Shown here: positions 33,701-42,176 of the stretch, piece after piece
How the letters are laid out: every line of letters begins with the position of its first letter
Numbering within the stretch: the first letter of the stretch is position 1
NCBI GenBank assembly: GCA_964017185.1
Contig: OZ024870.1
Span: forward strand, 57,786,312 to 57,850,311
Direction of reading: 5' to 3'
Source of the DNA: Rugalucina vietnamica
Lineage: Eukaryota; Mollusca; Bivalvia; Lucinida; Lucinidae
Length of the DNA stretch: 64,000 nt
Notes under the pieces: model-generated
What the model was told of the DNA's origin: nothing
Database searches by the model: none
What the model saw: only the letters and a program-made list of their open reading frames with translations
Position numbers and translations under genes: made by a program

Positions 33701-33808
33701 GATATCATTCCAGACGGAAGTATTTGTGCAAATGATATCAATCTGCAGCTGAAAGGAGAAGGGAATGTTGAACTAACCCTTACATATTGCCCTGAGTCTG
33801 ATTACTAA
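27800..33808 (+). CDS. gag-pol: Gag-Pol polyprotein with C-terminal zinc-finger extension
   Basis: 2,002 codons, no stop or frameshift. Coiled coil and capsid-like Gag to about 370; CCHC knuckle C379-C382-H387-C392; retropepsin DSGAT at D439; reverse transcriptase with YLDD at 858-861; RNase H first Asp D1005; integrase H1246-H1253-C1283-C1286 and D1315-D1375-E1411 (35 residues between D and E); GPF module at WRGPF 1550-1554. Gag and Pol share one frame, so no programmed frameshift is needed. After about 1600 comes an acidic linker and then C2HC and C2H2 fingers with a Lys/Glu/Ser-rich tail to 2002, not usual in Gypsy Pol. All catalytic residues that I can check are present, so the copy may be active. 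Confidence 0.95.
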   Translation: MDDKLYEEMYRQIEELQRQNRVLKLEHELRSYRQELGEMSGLLSTPAPVKDEQGLGSRKVWSDIPRGRSDDAHGAEAGLSEAEGIDSHEKPDRFVTNRKKPASSGSKSKDVIMKPATYDGSVAWMDYKAHFDACAELNGWTDQQKGLYLSVSLRGQAQGVFGNLESGKHDYGDLVRALEERFAPPNQTELYRVQLRERRQKASESIAELGQDIRRLTNLAYPKAPSDVRETLAKEQFVDSLVNTEMRLKIKQARPVDLNDAVRHAVELEAFYRAESRQAGQGFINTAVSSEQVDDKKLAEAFSSLNNRLDEMTKVMNKLLFQQRNSNYRQENQTSKQGPVSNNRPPAQPRTDSGTNRQRVNNGSYKPEVKGQNRTARRCFNCNSDQHLIKDCTQPKTSNRDKDKPGSTNKESVCLSSTNHAGLFVQAKLGKYGADCLVDSGATLSLLSSKVWSTIKGTVSLERFDKEIVSASGNVLDTKGKANVCFVINGVKCVMDVVIAEMDIDAILGLDFMSMHDVIVDVVGMTMHIKGTVCPLVKIGKIGCYQVIVKERVHVPSRSEVILEGQLVDWDSSDDNIGIIETSDKFLNSNRGVVARTLVKANGKIPIRYANFSNEDQILYPGTNIAEFCPAQVLRAIQEVKTKPPRNLPKHLTELYERASEGMSSTQKKQIANLLGKYGDIFSKDEHDLGRTGIIKHKISVDNTRPIKQAMRRVPVHMQDEVDRQLDLMLEHDIIQPSTSPWASAIVLVKKKDGSRRFCIDYRRLNDVTVKDAYPLPRIDESLDQLAGAKWFSCLDLSAGYWQVEVDPDDRQKTAFITRRGLYEFNVMPFGLCNAPATFERLMELVLSGLHWQICLIYLDDIIIFGKTFAEMIQNLDTVLARFAQAGLKLKSQKCQLFKREVDFLGHVINEHGIHTNPQKIECVKTWPTPKNITELRSFLGLCSYYRRFIANYSHVAKPLTRLTEKDQRFNWTSECSEAFGRLKHMLVTAPILAHPDFTKPFILDTDASNHAIGAVLSQKTGNEERVIAYASRTLSKSERKYCVTRKELLALVYFVKYFRHYLYGRKFTARTDHASLRWLMNFKNPEGQVARWLEVLSTFSMAIEHRPGRLHGNADGMSRKPCTVTTSNSESSQDNTKDLDPSCMHVGSEDTDESRSEFDDLKSLQADDDELAVVRSWVQANKRPEFAVIAAEGYILKSLWNQFPCLELHGDLLVRRQENLDEDNVVTFQVIVPKKARRSILYACHDMKTSGHLGVTKTVSKIKQKFYWPGLQSDVRSYIAGCDACSKRKGPIPSKRAPMQIVRSGFPMERIAIDILGELPETPRGNKYIVVIGDYFTKWTEALPIPNMEACTVAKVLVENVLCRFGIPQVIHSDQGRQFESNLFQEMCKLLGIHKTRTTPYHPQSDGMVERFNRTLAAMLSAYVSENHRDWDEQLPYVTMAYRSTEHETTGMSPNMLMFGREVSTPLDLVYELPNLSKPIPNNQWVWELRDRIERAHTLVRQYTQQAMHRQKRNRDSRTSFETFKIGDQVFVHFPVKKVGTSAKLTPFWRGPFKVTGKLSEVLYKVNCGRNNAEQIIHCDRIKLCRQQVLRGELEQPDTDGHEEGHVHEPENNDEPEAHRDNEIDEIEELESDHQPVIDTDRDYESDRKRVRRKPVWAKDYVFSCRMVNTKVTPRKQSMADKAKTRCTWCKGLFEEGDQYEQHMIKCYRNRWTCHACGNTFKLKSYLEKHKRTQHQAWASINRTLKRSAGHFKVGLKTNSHVAKVNVDEEKHNLDNQSKVKDSKEKQVSDCQVQKKEETVSTAKKVESVDLNSEENSDWDKSPDVSLEGELQVSDDSDSSSDNDSRRQEIKKDKVDQSSVDKEKEQWLGGVIRKATTPSIPVAPKKQKVDKRPENEDIGQKGEAVRVKKDNVTLNRKKEIKVTCESMIKEGSSESVTTVTENGEETYRDRVRRKKQKTGPVKIDMGDIIPDGSICANDINLQLKGEGNVELTLTYCPESDY
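32786..32800 (+). promoter_or_regulatory. Internal 3' splice site in the Pol frame
   Basis: GTTTTCTCTTGCAG|G, a strong pyrimidine tract and CAG, sits directly before an in-frame ATG at 32801. This is where retroelements place an acceptor for a spliced subgenomic RNA. The donor is not certain: CAA|GTAAAT at about 27240 in R is weak, and AAG|GTATGG at 27976-27977 in gag is better. Confidence 0.5.
32801..33808 (+). CDS. Possible third ORF (zinc-finger accessory protein, 335 aa) nested in Pol frame
   Basis: In-frame ATG (residue 1668) right after the splice acceptor. Encodes a C2HC finger C1688-C1691-H1704-C1708, a classical C2H2 finger C1715-C1718-H1731-H1736, and a highly charged tail (KVESVDLNSEENSDWDKSPD, with KKQK and RRKKQK). 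It occupies the env position but has no signal peptide or membrane segment. A nucleic-acid-binding or nuclear role is inferred only from the fingers and basic patches. Confidence 0.5.
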   Translation: MVNTKVTPRKQSMADKAKTRCTWCKGLFEEGDQYEQHMIKCYRNRWTCHACGNTFKLKSYLEKHKRTQHQAWASINRTLKRSAGHFKVGLKTNSHVAKVNVDEEKHNLDNQSKVKDSKEKQVSDCQVQKKEETVSTAKKVESVDLNSEENSDWDKSPDVSLEGELQVSDDSDSSSDNDSRRQEIKKDKVDQSSVDKEKEQWLGGVIRKATTPSIPVAPKKQKVDKRPENEDIGQKGEAVRVKKDNVTLNRKKEIKVTCESMIKEGSSESVTTVTENGEETYRDRVRRKKQKTGPVKIDMGDIIPDGSICANDINLQLKGEGNVELTLTYCPESDY

Positions 33809-33947
33809 ATTGTTCAAATTCAGTGTTATTGACATGACATAAATTAGACCAAGATCAGGTTTATGATATGGAAATAAACATAAAAAAAGAAGAGTAATAA
33901 TAGATCAGTGTCTATACGCCTAAAGTAAGGCATAGTCCGATGCGGAC

Positions 33948-33964
33948 AGACTTTGATGATGATA

Positions 33965-34008
<44 letters not shown>
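33948..34008. repeat. (GAT)n microsatellite in the element's 3' untranslated part
   Basis: About 60 bp of GAT units between the polyprotein stop and the 3' LTR. Confidence 0.95.
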
Positions 34009-34009
<1 letters not shown>

Positions 34010-34087
34010 GAAAGATGTTGTATGGAAAATAATGTTAATGTCCTGTTTTTTTGTTTTTAGTTATTTTATGCGAGGACGCATATACCC

Positions 34088-34101
34088 GGAGGCGTGGGTA
34101 G
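34088..34101 (+). other. Probable polypurine tract
   Basis: GGAGGCGTGGGTAG abuts the 3' LTR. It is G-rich but broken by pyrimidines, so a weak match to a plus-strand primer. Confidence 0.4.
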
Positions 34102-34803
34102 TGTGACAAAATCATTATTTCTGCAAGTCGGTCTTCATAGAAAAGTACCGGCGATTAATTCACTTGGTCGAAACGACTTTGAGTAGCCTGACAACCCCGT
34201 TTCTAAGGTAATTTAAAACATAGACTCGCCCGCATAATAGATTCGTCCAAAGTGTGTGACGTCACCGATAGTATAAATACCCGTGTTTCGCGTTGCGAGT
34301 TGTTCAGTTAGCAAGAAGTCGTCGGAGAGTGCAGAACAAGTAAATAAACCAATATAAAATCTATTAAAGACTGATTGCAAGCTTGGTTAGTGGCGAACAG
34401 TGGATTTTATCCATCTCAGTAGCAACAGCGAAAAGTGGACACAGTCCATCCAAGTAGCATTGATTAATATAACCAAGCAGTGAACAGTCTTAGGCGATTA
34501 AGGTGGTTTATGTTACTAGCATAGGACTGGCCTAGCAGAAGTGTATGCTGGTCACCCACGGAGCATCAGCAGTGTAGGCTGATACTAACAGTCAGAGCTA
34601 GCTCAGTAGAGGTTCAGGCTGAGCTCATATACCGAGTGCAGATCATCATCACATTTGTTTTATATGCATATTAAGTTGATTCCTATGATTTTTGTTTGCT
34701 CATCCAATCATTGTAAAATCATTGGTCTATAATCACAGGACAAAGTAGTCCCAAAGGAAAATTATTTAGATATATTTATCAAGCTAGCCCCACATACGTT
34801 ACA
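34102..34803 (+). repeat. 3' LTR
   Basis: 702 bp, no difference from the 5' LTR seen on side-by-side reading. Followed by the GTAC duplication at 34804-34807. Confidence 0.95.
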
Positions 34804-35276
34804 GTACCTTGCTCCATGGCCATGTCCATTGCATAGCTGGGAACCTGTGAGGTCACTTACAGGTCACTGCTTGACCCATGCTTTGAGACTATTTGACCTT
34901 TTGATTTTTTTATATTGTTTTTCAAATTGAACAATTTTCTAGCATTTAATTTGGCTGTCTGAATACTTAAAAAACTATTCCATGCCATTTTTTGCAATAG
35001 AACAATAAAAGTAAAACTATATTGCAAGGTCTTGTTTTTGGTTTGAGACTATCAGTCATTGTCAACAATACTAAGGTTTTAGGGTGTGTGGCTGTTGTCA
35101 AGGCAATAATTTCTCATTTAAATGAACTTCTTTGTGGAATTGTGATGTAATTCTATATTTCTAGAGGACTGGAGACACCATTTTTGTAAAAGCTGTGCAG
35201 AAAAATTGAGTTTGAAAAAACAGCTGGAGTCACTATAGTTCTTACAGAATACAATGAATTAAATACATGTATATAC

Positions 35277-35720
35277 CTCTTTTGGTGGTGTTGCATTCAA
35301 TGCTGACTGGATTTTCAGCAACTTGTCTTTCAAAGGAAGTGGTGTGTGTGGCTGGGAATTAGTGGGTGGGGATTCTTTTGGCTGCTTGGTCGTTGAAACT
35401 GGCGAGGTGAATGGGAGCTTTCTTATGATTGTCCGTCTCGTCTTCTGTTCAGGCCAAATCACTTCTTTCTTACTGTTCACTTTAGGAATAATAGTTGGCA
35501 AATTTCGTTTGTCCCCGTCCACGAAATGTCTGCTGCAAATTGCTACATCGTTTATTTGATTTCGGTTGGAAATGTCCGCTCGAGTGCTGAGAATTTTATC
35601 CTTCCAGGCATTCTTCACATTTTCGTCCGTCAATGTCGCTAAATAGAAAAACTTCACGCTGGGAGATTTAGCGTAGCTTTTCTCTGGGCATCCGCCGATA
35701 GCACAGGAATATTTTCCCAT
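35277..35720 (-). CDS. THAP-transposase gene, exon 1: THAP domain
   Basis: 148 codons from the ATG at 35720 to donor GAG|GTATAT. The THAP zinc-dependent DNA-binding domain is clear: MGKYSCAIGGC at the start, conserved Trp in NAWKDKI, and AICSRHFVDGD with the Cys and His ligands. Then a Pro/Ser/Lys linker. Ends in phase 0 and joins exon 2 at 24546 across a 10.7-kb intron, 7.8 kb of which is the Gypsy element. Confidence 0.88.
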
Positions 35721-36772
35721 CTTTATTGGTAGAATTTCACGGATAATCCATTATCTTAATTACATTACGCTTCGATTCACTTGATTAGTCCGCCATCTTG
35801 TGTAAAGTTGTACCCGTGAACGAGACCCGGATGTAAGCTTGATGACGTCATCGCCATCTTTTCCGATAAGCGGAATTGACTAATCCGCCAATTAGTCTGC
35901 TATTCACGCTTTCAAATCCGACACGTGCGCAGTGGAGCAGTCTACAATCTGTACCTTAACAGAACATCGAGTCTTTTCGACCCAATATGATATAAACATT
36001 ATCACAAAAGGACAAATAATAGAGCCAACAGTACATCACGAAAAACAAACCATATTAAATAATTATTCTCACGAATAGACAGTCAATTAAAGCATTATAA
36101 TAAATTGCTGAAACATGAAGTTTGAACGTTCTGTAATTATACTTTAGAAAGCAAAACAACAATATGTATCGAAATAAATGGGGGCGAAAAATATACGTCT
36201 CCCACAGACCATGAACTGAAATGGCTGGACAATTTACGCATTATGGCCAATAATCTCACTTTTCAATTCAAAACTTTAATACCATTCTAATTGTTAAGTA
36301 GCACAATTGACCAAACAATTGATTTTCATTAATAGAATATAATATAATTTCAAAAAAAAATAATTTGGACAAATAAACAGTCTTTCAAAAACGGACTATT
36401 TTGTCCCTCGGACGAATATCTATAGTAAGTTTTGCAAAACATATATGACATCTATAATTATTTAGGGAGTGAAGAGCTTTGAGTCATAAAAAAATGAAAC
36501 AAACAATCAAAAGTATGGTTTAAAATAATGTGTGTACACAGGGATCTTTCGCAGCCAATAACTGTGCTTCACAAGAAAATGATATACGTTAATTAATTAA
36601 TCGATTATGTTGTAACCTATCGTTATCTTCGTCTGGCCACACATTTTAATTTTATCGGTAAATCCATCTACCACATTTTTATCGGCTAATCGAACACTTA
36701 GCCTAACGGATTGCCTCCCTTATTGCGAAATGTAAACAGCCTAGGTGTCGCTGATACGTTAATTGGTTCAAA
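35721..36772. promoter_or_regulatory. Intergenic region between divergent genes, with CRE
   Basis: About 1.05 kb between the THAP ATG (minus) and the ATG at 36773 (plus). A palindromic TGACGTCA lies at 35843-35850, 123 bp upstream of the THAP ATG. No other element recognised; the rest is AT-rich. Confidence 0.45.
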
Positions 36773-36931
36773 ATGGAGATTTTCTCGACGAATAGGAAGA
36801 GAAAGCGCGACATTCAAGATATAGAATTCGATATAGACACGAGTTTTTCAGTGCAGGGTTGTGGGTTTTCTGCTGGGATGAATTCTAAGAAGCGTAGGAA
36901 GTCTTTGCCAGGAGCGCGTATCGCAAAGGAG
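36773..36931 (+). CDS. First coding exon of an unrecognised plus-strand gene
   Basis: 53 codons, good start context (CAAAATGG), donor GAG|GTGAGA in phase 0. Encodes MEIFSTNRKRKRDIQDIEFD and then a basic NSKKRRKSLPGARIAKE. KRRKSLP-type motifs occur in nuclear and kinetochore proteins, but that is not enough to name it. It may join the exon at 43502, also phase 0. Confidence 0.6.
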
Positions 36932-37337
36932 GTGAGATTTGTCCCGATTGTCCGAATTTATTTTGGTGTCACTAGTTTTCGTGGCATCAATTAATGTCAG
37001 GTGACTGAATCAATTACAATTGATCCGGTCAGCAAGGTACTTTCTGAAAGAAAATCATTGATTTATCAACGTTCTTTAGTATTGTGCCGATAGTCTCCAT
37101 CTATCGATTTTTAACTTATCGCTGTAGCTAAGTCTGCGACAGAGGCATCCGCCTAACTCAAAGCCCCCATTATCCTAATGTAATGTAATGTAATAGGATG
37201 GAAATTTTAGCTATGGATTGTTGGCACAACATTATAGGGTCACGAAATGACCTGAAACTTTTTTCTTTGCTGTAGTAACATTTGCGGCCATTTTGGGTGT
37301 TTATATGTCAAAAATTGCAATCCACCCATCGGGGTCC

Positions 37338-37529
37338 ATAGGGGCCCAGCGCGCTTTTTGGTTGATTTGTGACACAAATCATGATTTGTGACACATATTA
37401 AGCAAAAACAGGTATACATTGTAAAAATATTGACACATTGTAAAAATATTGTCAATATTTTTACAATGTATACCTGTTTTCGCTTAATATTTGTCACAAA
37501 TCAACCAAAAAGCGCGCCAGGCCCCTATG
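37338..37529. repeat. Long hairpin repeat (CATAGGGGCC ends)
   Basis: Arms of about 90 bp: GCGCGCTTTTTGGTTGATTT, AACAGGTATACATTGTAAAA and their complements. The left arm has an internal duplication of about 20 bp (GTGACACAAATCATGATTT). Centre near 37438. No coding capacity. Confidence 0.75.
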
Positions 37530-37574
37530 TTTGGGCCTAGGAGAAATAGATGGACTGCTTGTGCCTCCAGGCAA

Positions 37575-38153
37575 GGGTGCGTTCCTTTACCGGAATGGAC
37601 CGGAATGGACATAATTACCGGAATGGACTACCGGAATGGACATTATGCTATGGCTTTGGGTGCTTTAAATGTATTTTATCTGCATAAGATGTACTTCTGT
37701 AGTCATATGAATAATTTGCATAAGATAAAACCCATCTCATTATAACAAAATTGACCTCCCATGGTGGTTAGGGTAGCTCAGTGGTGGGGTCCGAGGTAGG
37801 GCCACTGTTCAGAGGTTTCTTTGATTGAAATATATAGAGATCATCAGTGGTTGTTCTTTAGCAAACACAAGGATGAATAGAAGTAGAAATCAGTAAAATG
37901 TGCAGACATTGTGACAGGGACCTATGTAAGCATATATGAGCACCTGACCTAGGCTACCCGAACCTACGGAACACAATTTAACCGTACTTAAACCACACGA
38001 TTCTCGAACTTATCACTGTCCGTGTATATTCTAGGCCAATCTGTCCTCAAAACCCAACTGAAAAGTACTCAAGGAAACATATAAATGTCCATTCCGGTAG
38101 TCCATTCCGGTAATCAGGTCGATTCCGGTCCATTCCGGTAAAGGAACGCACCG
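37575..38153. mobile_element. Foldback element FB-2 with tandem-repeat termini
   Basis: 579 bp. Inverted arms of about 75 bp (GGGTGCGTTCC / CGGTGCGTTCC outermost) made of tandem ACCGGAATGGAC units. Perfect 9-bp duplication TCCAGGCAA at 37566-37574 and 38154-38162. The middle is unique AT-rich sequence without an ORF. Confidence 0.85.
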
Positions 38154-38221
38154 TCCAGGCAACGCTTCTAAACTACTGACCGACCATCTGATTACTGGTT
38201 AACCGCACCAGTCTGAGCCTG

Positions 38222-38345
38222 CCCAGGAAAAGTTTAATGCATATGTGAAAACTGCATATGCGAAAACAAAGATGCAGGTCAGCTGTGCAATATCTGCACA
38301 GCTGATCAGTGTCTTTTTTTTTTTTTTTGCTACATAGATAGTACA
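38222..38345 (-). repeat. Hairpin MITE family G, partial copy
   Basis: Hairpin half only (ATATGCGAAAACAAAGATGC ... GCACAGCTGATCAGTG), then poly-T. Confidence 0.6.
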
Positions 38346-38546
38346 TAGGTACCTTTTTCATGGCCATTGGCCAATACAGGAAGTGTCACAATGTCACAAG
38401 AGTACAAAGCTGTGTCACAACAAAACTTATCTTATTGAACATTACTTTTTGTACAGTTACAGTAAGACAAAGACACTGATCACCTGCTCAGTTATAACAA
38501 GCTGGTCTGGATCTTACAGTCTATAGGATAAAACAGATATTAAATC

Positions 38547-38711
38547 AACTGATTTTTTCTTCAAGTGCTGTGTTTTGGAAATTAATTCATAGTTTGAGTG
38601 ATCTTTCATCAGGACCCTTTTACTGTCCTTCGGCTCGTAAAAGGTCTTGATGAAAGGCCATTGAACTATGAATTAATTTCCAAAACACAGCACTTGAAGA
38701 AAAAATCAGTT
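38547..38711. repeat. 165-bp near-perfect palindrome
   Basis: Arms of about 76 bp (AACTGATTTTTTCTTCAAG outermost) differ at only a few inner positions, around a TGTCCTTCGGCTC loop. It would form a very stable hairpin in RNA or single-stranded DNA. Confidence 0.8.
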
Positions 38712-39160
38712 ATTATCTATAACATAGTGCATACTTTTGTGAAATCTAACTCCTAGGGCTTTCAGTAATTCTTTTCAATACCTTGCAGACATGTTACAGA
38801 CATTTTGAAGATGTGCATAAAAAATTATATTGCTGAAAAAAATAATTTTTGACAAATTTACAGCGTTTTTCAACTTAGACATTTTTCAACCATTGCTATT
38901 TTTCAACCATCGCTTATTTATACAATATGGTTGCCTTGGTAGTGCAAATTTTGTGAAATCAACTCCTCCTAGGGCTTTCATTGTTTCACTTTAATTCTTT
39001 GCACACTTGTTCCAGATATATTTCAGATGTGCATGAAGAATTCTTAGGCTAAATAATTTATTTTTGACAAATTTACAGCTTTTTTTAACATAACCAATTT
39101 TAGACCATTTCTAATATAAGGGTAAATGGGAACTCTGGGTGTTCTCTATCAACATCATGT

Positions 39161-39395
39161 GAGCCTGTGCATGAGAAAACCAACAATTTGAGTTTCAGAC
39201 CAGGTCCAACACAAACCAGGCTGTACAGTCACAGAAGCAGGCTAGAAGCTTGAAATTTTGGATTTAAGAAGAAGAGTGATTGTACTATCCGTGCAGCGAA
39301 AACAAAGGCGCTGATCAGCTTCGCGGTCACCGCGAAGCTGATCTGCGGCTTTGTTTTCGCTTATGCAAATTGTTGGTTTTCTCATGCACAGGCTC
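39161..39395 (+). repeat. Hairpin MITE family G, copy
   Basis: Full-length, GAGCC...GGCTC, core GCGAAAACAAAGGCGCTGAT and its complement. ATGT duplicated on both sides (39157-39160, 39396-39399). Confidence 0.85.
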
Positions 39396-39715
39396 ATGTA
39401 ACTTTTCATGGGAACTACAGAAATGTGTAGAAGCCTCCAATTGAATTGAGATATTAAAGAAAACTTCAGTTTATCATAATGCCGCCACAAGCCAGTCCGG
39501 AAAAAAAATCCAAAATTAATTTGCTATATTGACTGTAGTGCATGGACACCTTCTCCTACTGCCAACCACCCAACGAACAGAAATGTGACATGTACTCAGT
39601 TCTTTAAATAATTACAGAATATAATACAAAAATATAAAAAATTGGTGATATCACTGAATGATAAAATTAATTTAAAAATGGTTTAAATAATATGTCAGAG
39701 GGCACTTTTTTAATT

Positions 39716-39948
39716 GAGCCACTGCATAAGAAAACCAACAAAATGTTTGGGCGAAAACAAAGGCGCAGATCAGCTTCGTGTTAACCGCAAAGCTGACCAG
39801 TGCCTTTGTTTTCGCTACACAGGTAGTACAATCCCTCTTCTTCTTAAATCCGAAATTTCAAGCTTTTAATTTTTTCTGTGACTGTACAGGCTAGTTTGTG
39901 TTTGACCTGGTGGGAACACACATTGTTGGTTTTCTCACACACAGGCTC
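39716..39948 (-). repeat. Hairpin MITE family G, copy
   Basis: Full-length, opposite orientation to the copy at 39161; no clear duplication. Confidence 0.8.
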
Positions 39949-40445
39949 ATGTTTTTTTACTGTTTATGTTGATTCCATTACATGTCGCAATCTGTCATTG
40001 TAATACCCTGTATTTAGTCATGTCCTGTATATTGCATGTATTGTATATTGCATGTCTTGTATATTGAAATCTGACACATTGGATAATTCTACTTTCACAC
40101 TTTCCAACCAGCATTGTTTTTACAATGTGCAAAGTTGCTGTTAACCCATCCAAAATGGTGTGAAATGTTATCCAAAAAGGTGTGAACTACTACATAAAAG
40201 TTTGATTCCTAATCAGATGTTGTTTGTTTAGGCAGGTTTGTTTGTGCTACTGTTTTGTCACCTTTTGATTAGCTGAAATTAAATTGATAGGTCAACATAA
40301 ATACTCAGAAATTTAATTGATTTCACCATTGAATATTTAGTCATTCTCAAGTGAAGTTGTCAAGATTAGTACTCTGAAACTTGAAACAACTCAGAAACAA
40401 GCAAAATGAATTGGAATTGTCTTCTCCCTGCAGAGGTGAAAATTT

Positions 40446-40465
40446 TTATTTATTTATTTATTCAT

Positions 40466-40544
<79 letters not shown>

Positions 40545-40546
40545 TT
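40446..40546. repeat. (TTTA)n microsatellite
   Basis: About 100 bp of TTTA units. Confidence 0.95.
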
Positions 40547-40651
40547 TCACTGTATACCTTAATGATTTATTAATATTTTTGAAATACCAAAAAATGTTCA
40601 AAGTTGTATTATAATGCAGCATTATACATGTATACATGCATGTACAGTTTA

Positions 40652-41981
40652 GGTAACTGGACAACTCGGCCCATAACAAACTCGGCCCATGACAAACTCG
40701 GCCCATAACAAACTCGGCCCATACAAACTCGGCCCATAACAAACTCGGCCCATATCCAACTCGGCCTCTATTAATTAATCATGCTGATACAATATGAATT
40801 TCATATATGATTAAAGGAATATACGAGTATGTTGTAGTCTGTAAATAGCTATACATAGCTAATGTTATACTGTTTATACTAACCGACTTTAGATAAAATT
40901 TGTCTTGTCTAAAAAGTTATAGTTTAATTACATGTATTGATAATAAATACAAATTGCAAAGTCTTCATATACTTATCATTTATGTACTCGTCTTAATATA
41001 CTCTACTTGTAAATTGTGGTATTTTTATTTGAGAAGCATTCCAGGACATTAAAAAAGAGCCATGTATTTATTTTAAAACGTGAGAAAATTTTATTAACAG
41101 TGTAATTGGATTTATTTTCTATTACGACCAGATACAGATATGTTTGAAAATCGCGTTTCCTAAACCACGTAGCCGACAAAAACGTTATAAACTTCGGTGG
41201 ACTTATCTCTTTAATATGACAGAAAATTAAGTTTTCACCATGATTCTATTAGAACAGACGTATTGAATAAAAATAAGAAGGTAAAAATAAAAAAGAACAC
41301 ACGATAAGGTATAAATATTTGTTTTTATCATTAAATCATTTTAACAATTTAAGTCATGCAAGTATACAAATTATCTTTTAATTAATATGCTACATGTAGA
41401 CTGAACTGTGATAATTATATTGATTTGTTCACTAATTGTTTGATTATTATAATTGACTGAGTTCTTCATCTAAACAAATACTGCCATTGCCCAAAAACTG
41501 GTCAGGTGTGACAAAACATTGACAATGATGATCATTTTGTAATTGACTGACTTTCTTTTACATAAAATACGCACGTTCATTTCTTTCCTTCTGTCTTTTT
41601 TCTTTCTTTCAAATATGCCCATCATCGACAATAAACTCAGCGTAATAGCAAACTCTGCATTACATGTACTTGAAATTGTTTGTTAAGGCTACAAATCTTA
41701 ATACCAATCATAATTCATTGAGAATATGGATTGAAAAACAGCCTGGAGTTGCTAATATGTGTCATCTTCAAACATACTAATACTAAAACTGATATTTTCT
41801 ATCAAATCAATGTTTAAAACTTCCTTTCATACTCAGCAATGAGGTTGTCATAGTATCTAGTAGATAGGGGCCGAGTTGGTATGGTCCTAGATTTAGTGGC
41901 CGAGTTTGTCATGGGCCGAGTTTGTCAAGGGCCGAGTTTGTTATGGGCCGAGTTTGTTATGGGCCGAGATGTCCCGGAATC
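40652..41981. mobile_element. Foldback element FB-3 with tandem-repeat termini
   Basis: 1,330 bp. Inverted termini are arrays of a 16-18-bp unit (AACTCGGCCCATAACA): about seven at the left, five at the right in reverse complement. Perfect 8-bp duplication ACAGTTTA at 40644-40651 and 41982-41989. The 1.1-kb middle is AT-rich with no transposase. Confidence 0.85.
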
Positions 41982-42176
41982 ACAGTTTACAATCATATTT
42001 GGTTTAATTCGTTGAACACAACTTTTCAGTTTGAAAATGCATTTGATGATACTACTGTAGGTTGTTTGATTGTCTGTTTCATCCCACTCAACCGCTATGG
42101 TCTTATCAATCCTTGTTGATTTTTTTTTTAAATGTTTGAAGTCTTATCCAAAAGACTGTAGCCAACACCCCCTAGT

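Larger units (their letters stand above)
27004..34803 (+). mobile_element. Complete Ty3/Gypsy LTR retrotransposon, 7.8 kb
   Basis: TG...CA-ended LTRs of 702 bp, GTAC duplication, tRNA-Lys-type primer site, one intact gag-pro-RT-RNaseH-IN frame, integrase after RNase H (Ty3/Gypsy order), and an extra C-terminal zinc-finger part. The two LTRs show no difference that I could find, and the offset between them stays at exactly 7,098 throughout, so the insertion is recent. It lies antisense in intron 1 of the THAP-transposase gene. No transmembrane env-like segment is seen. Confidence 0.96.

Noticed and set aside
32570-33808. Envelope gene in the Gypsy element
   Set aside because: No signal peptide, transmembrane stretch or cleavage site; the segment encodes zinc fingers and charged sequence.
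40381-40614. ORF with repeated Tyr-Leu-Phe-Ile
   Set aside because: It is a translation of the (TTTA)n microsatellite.
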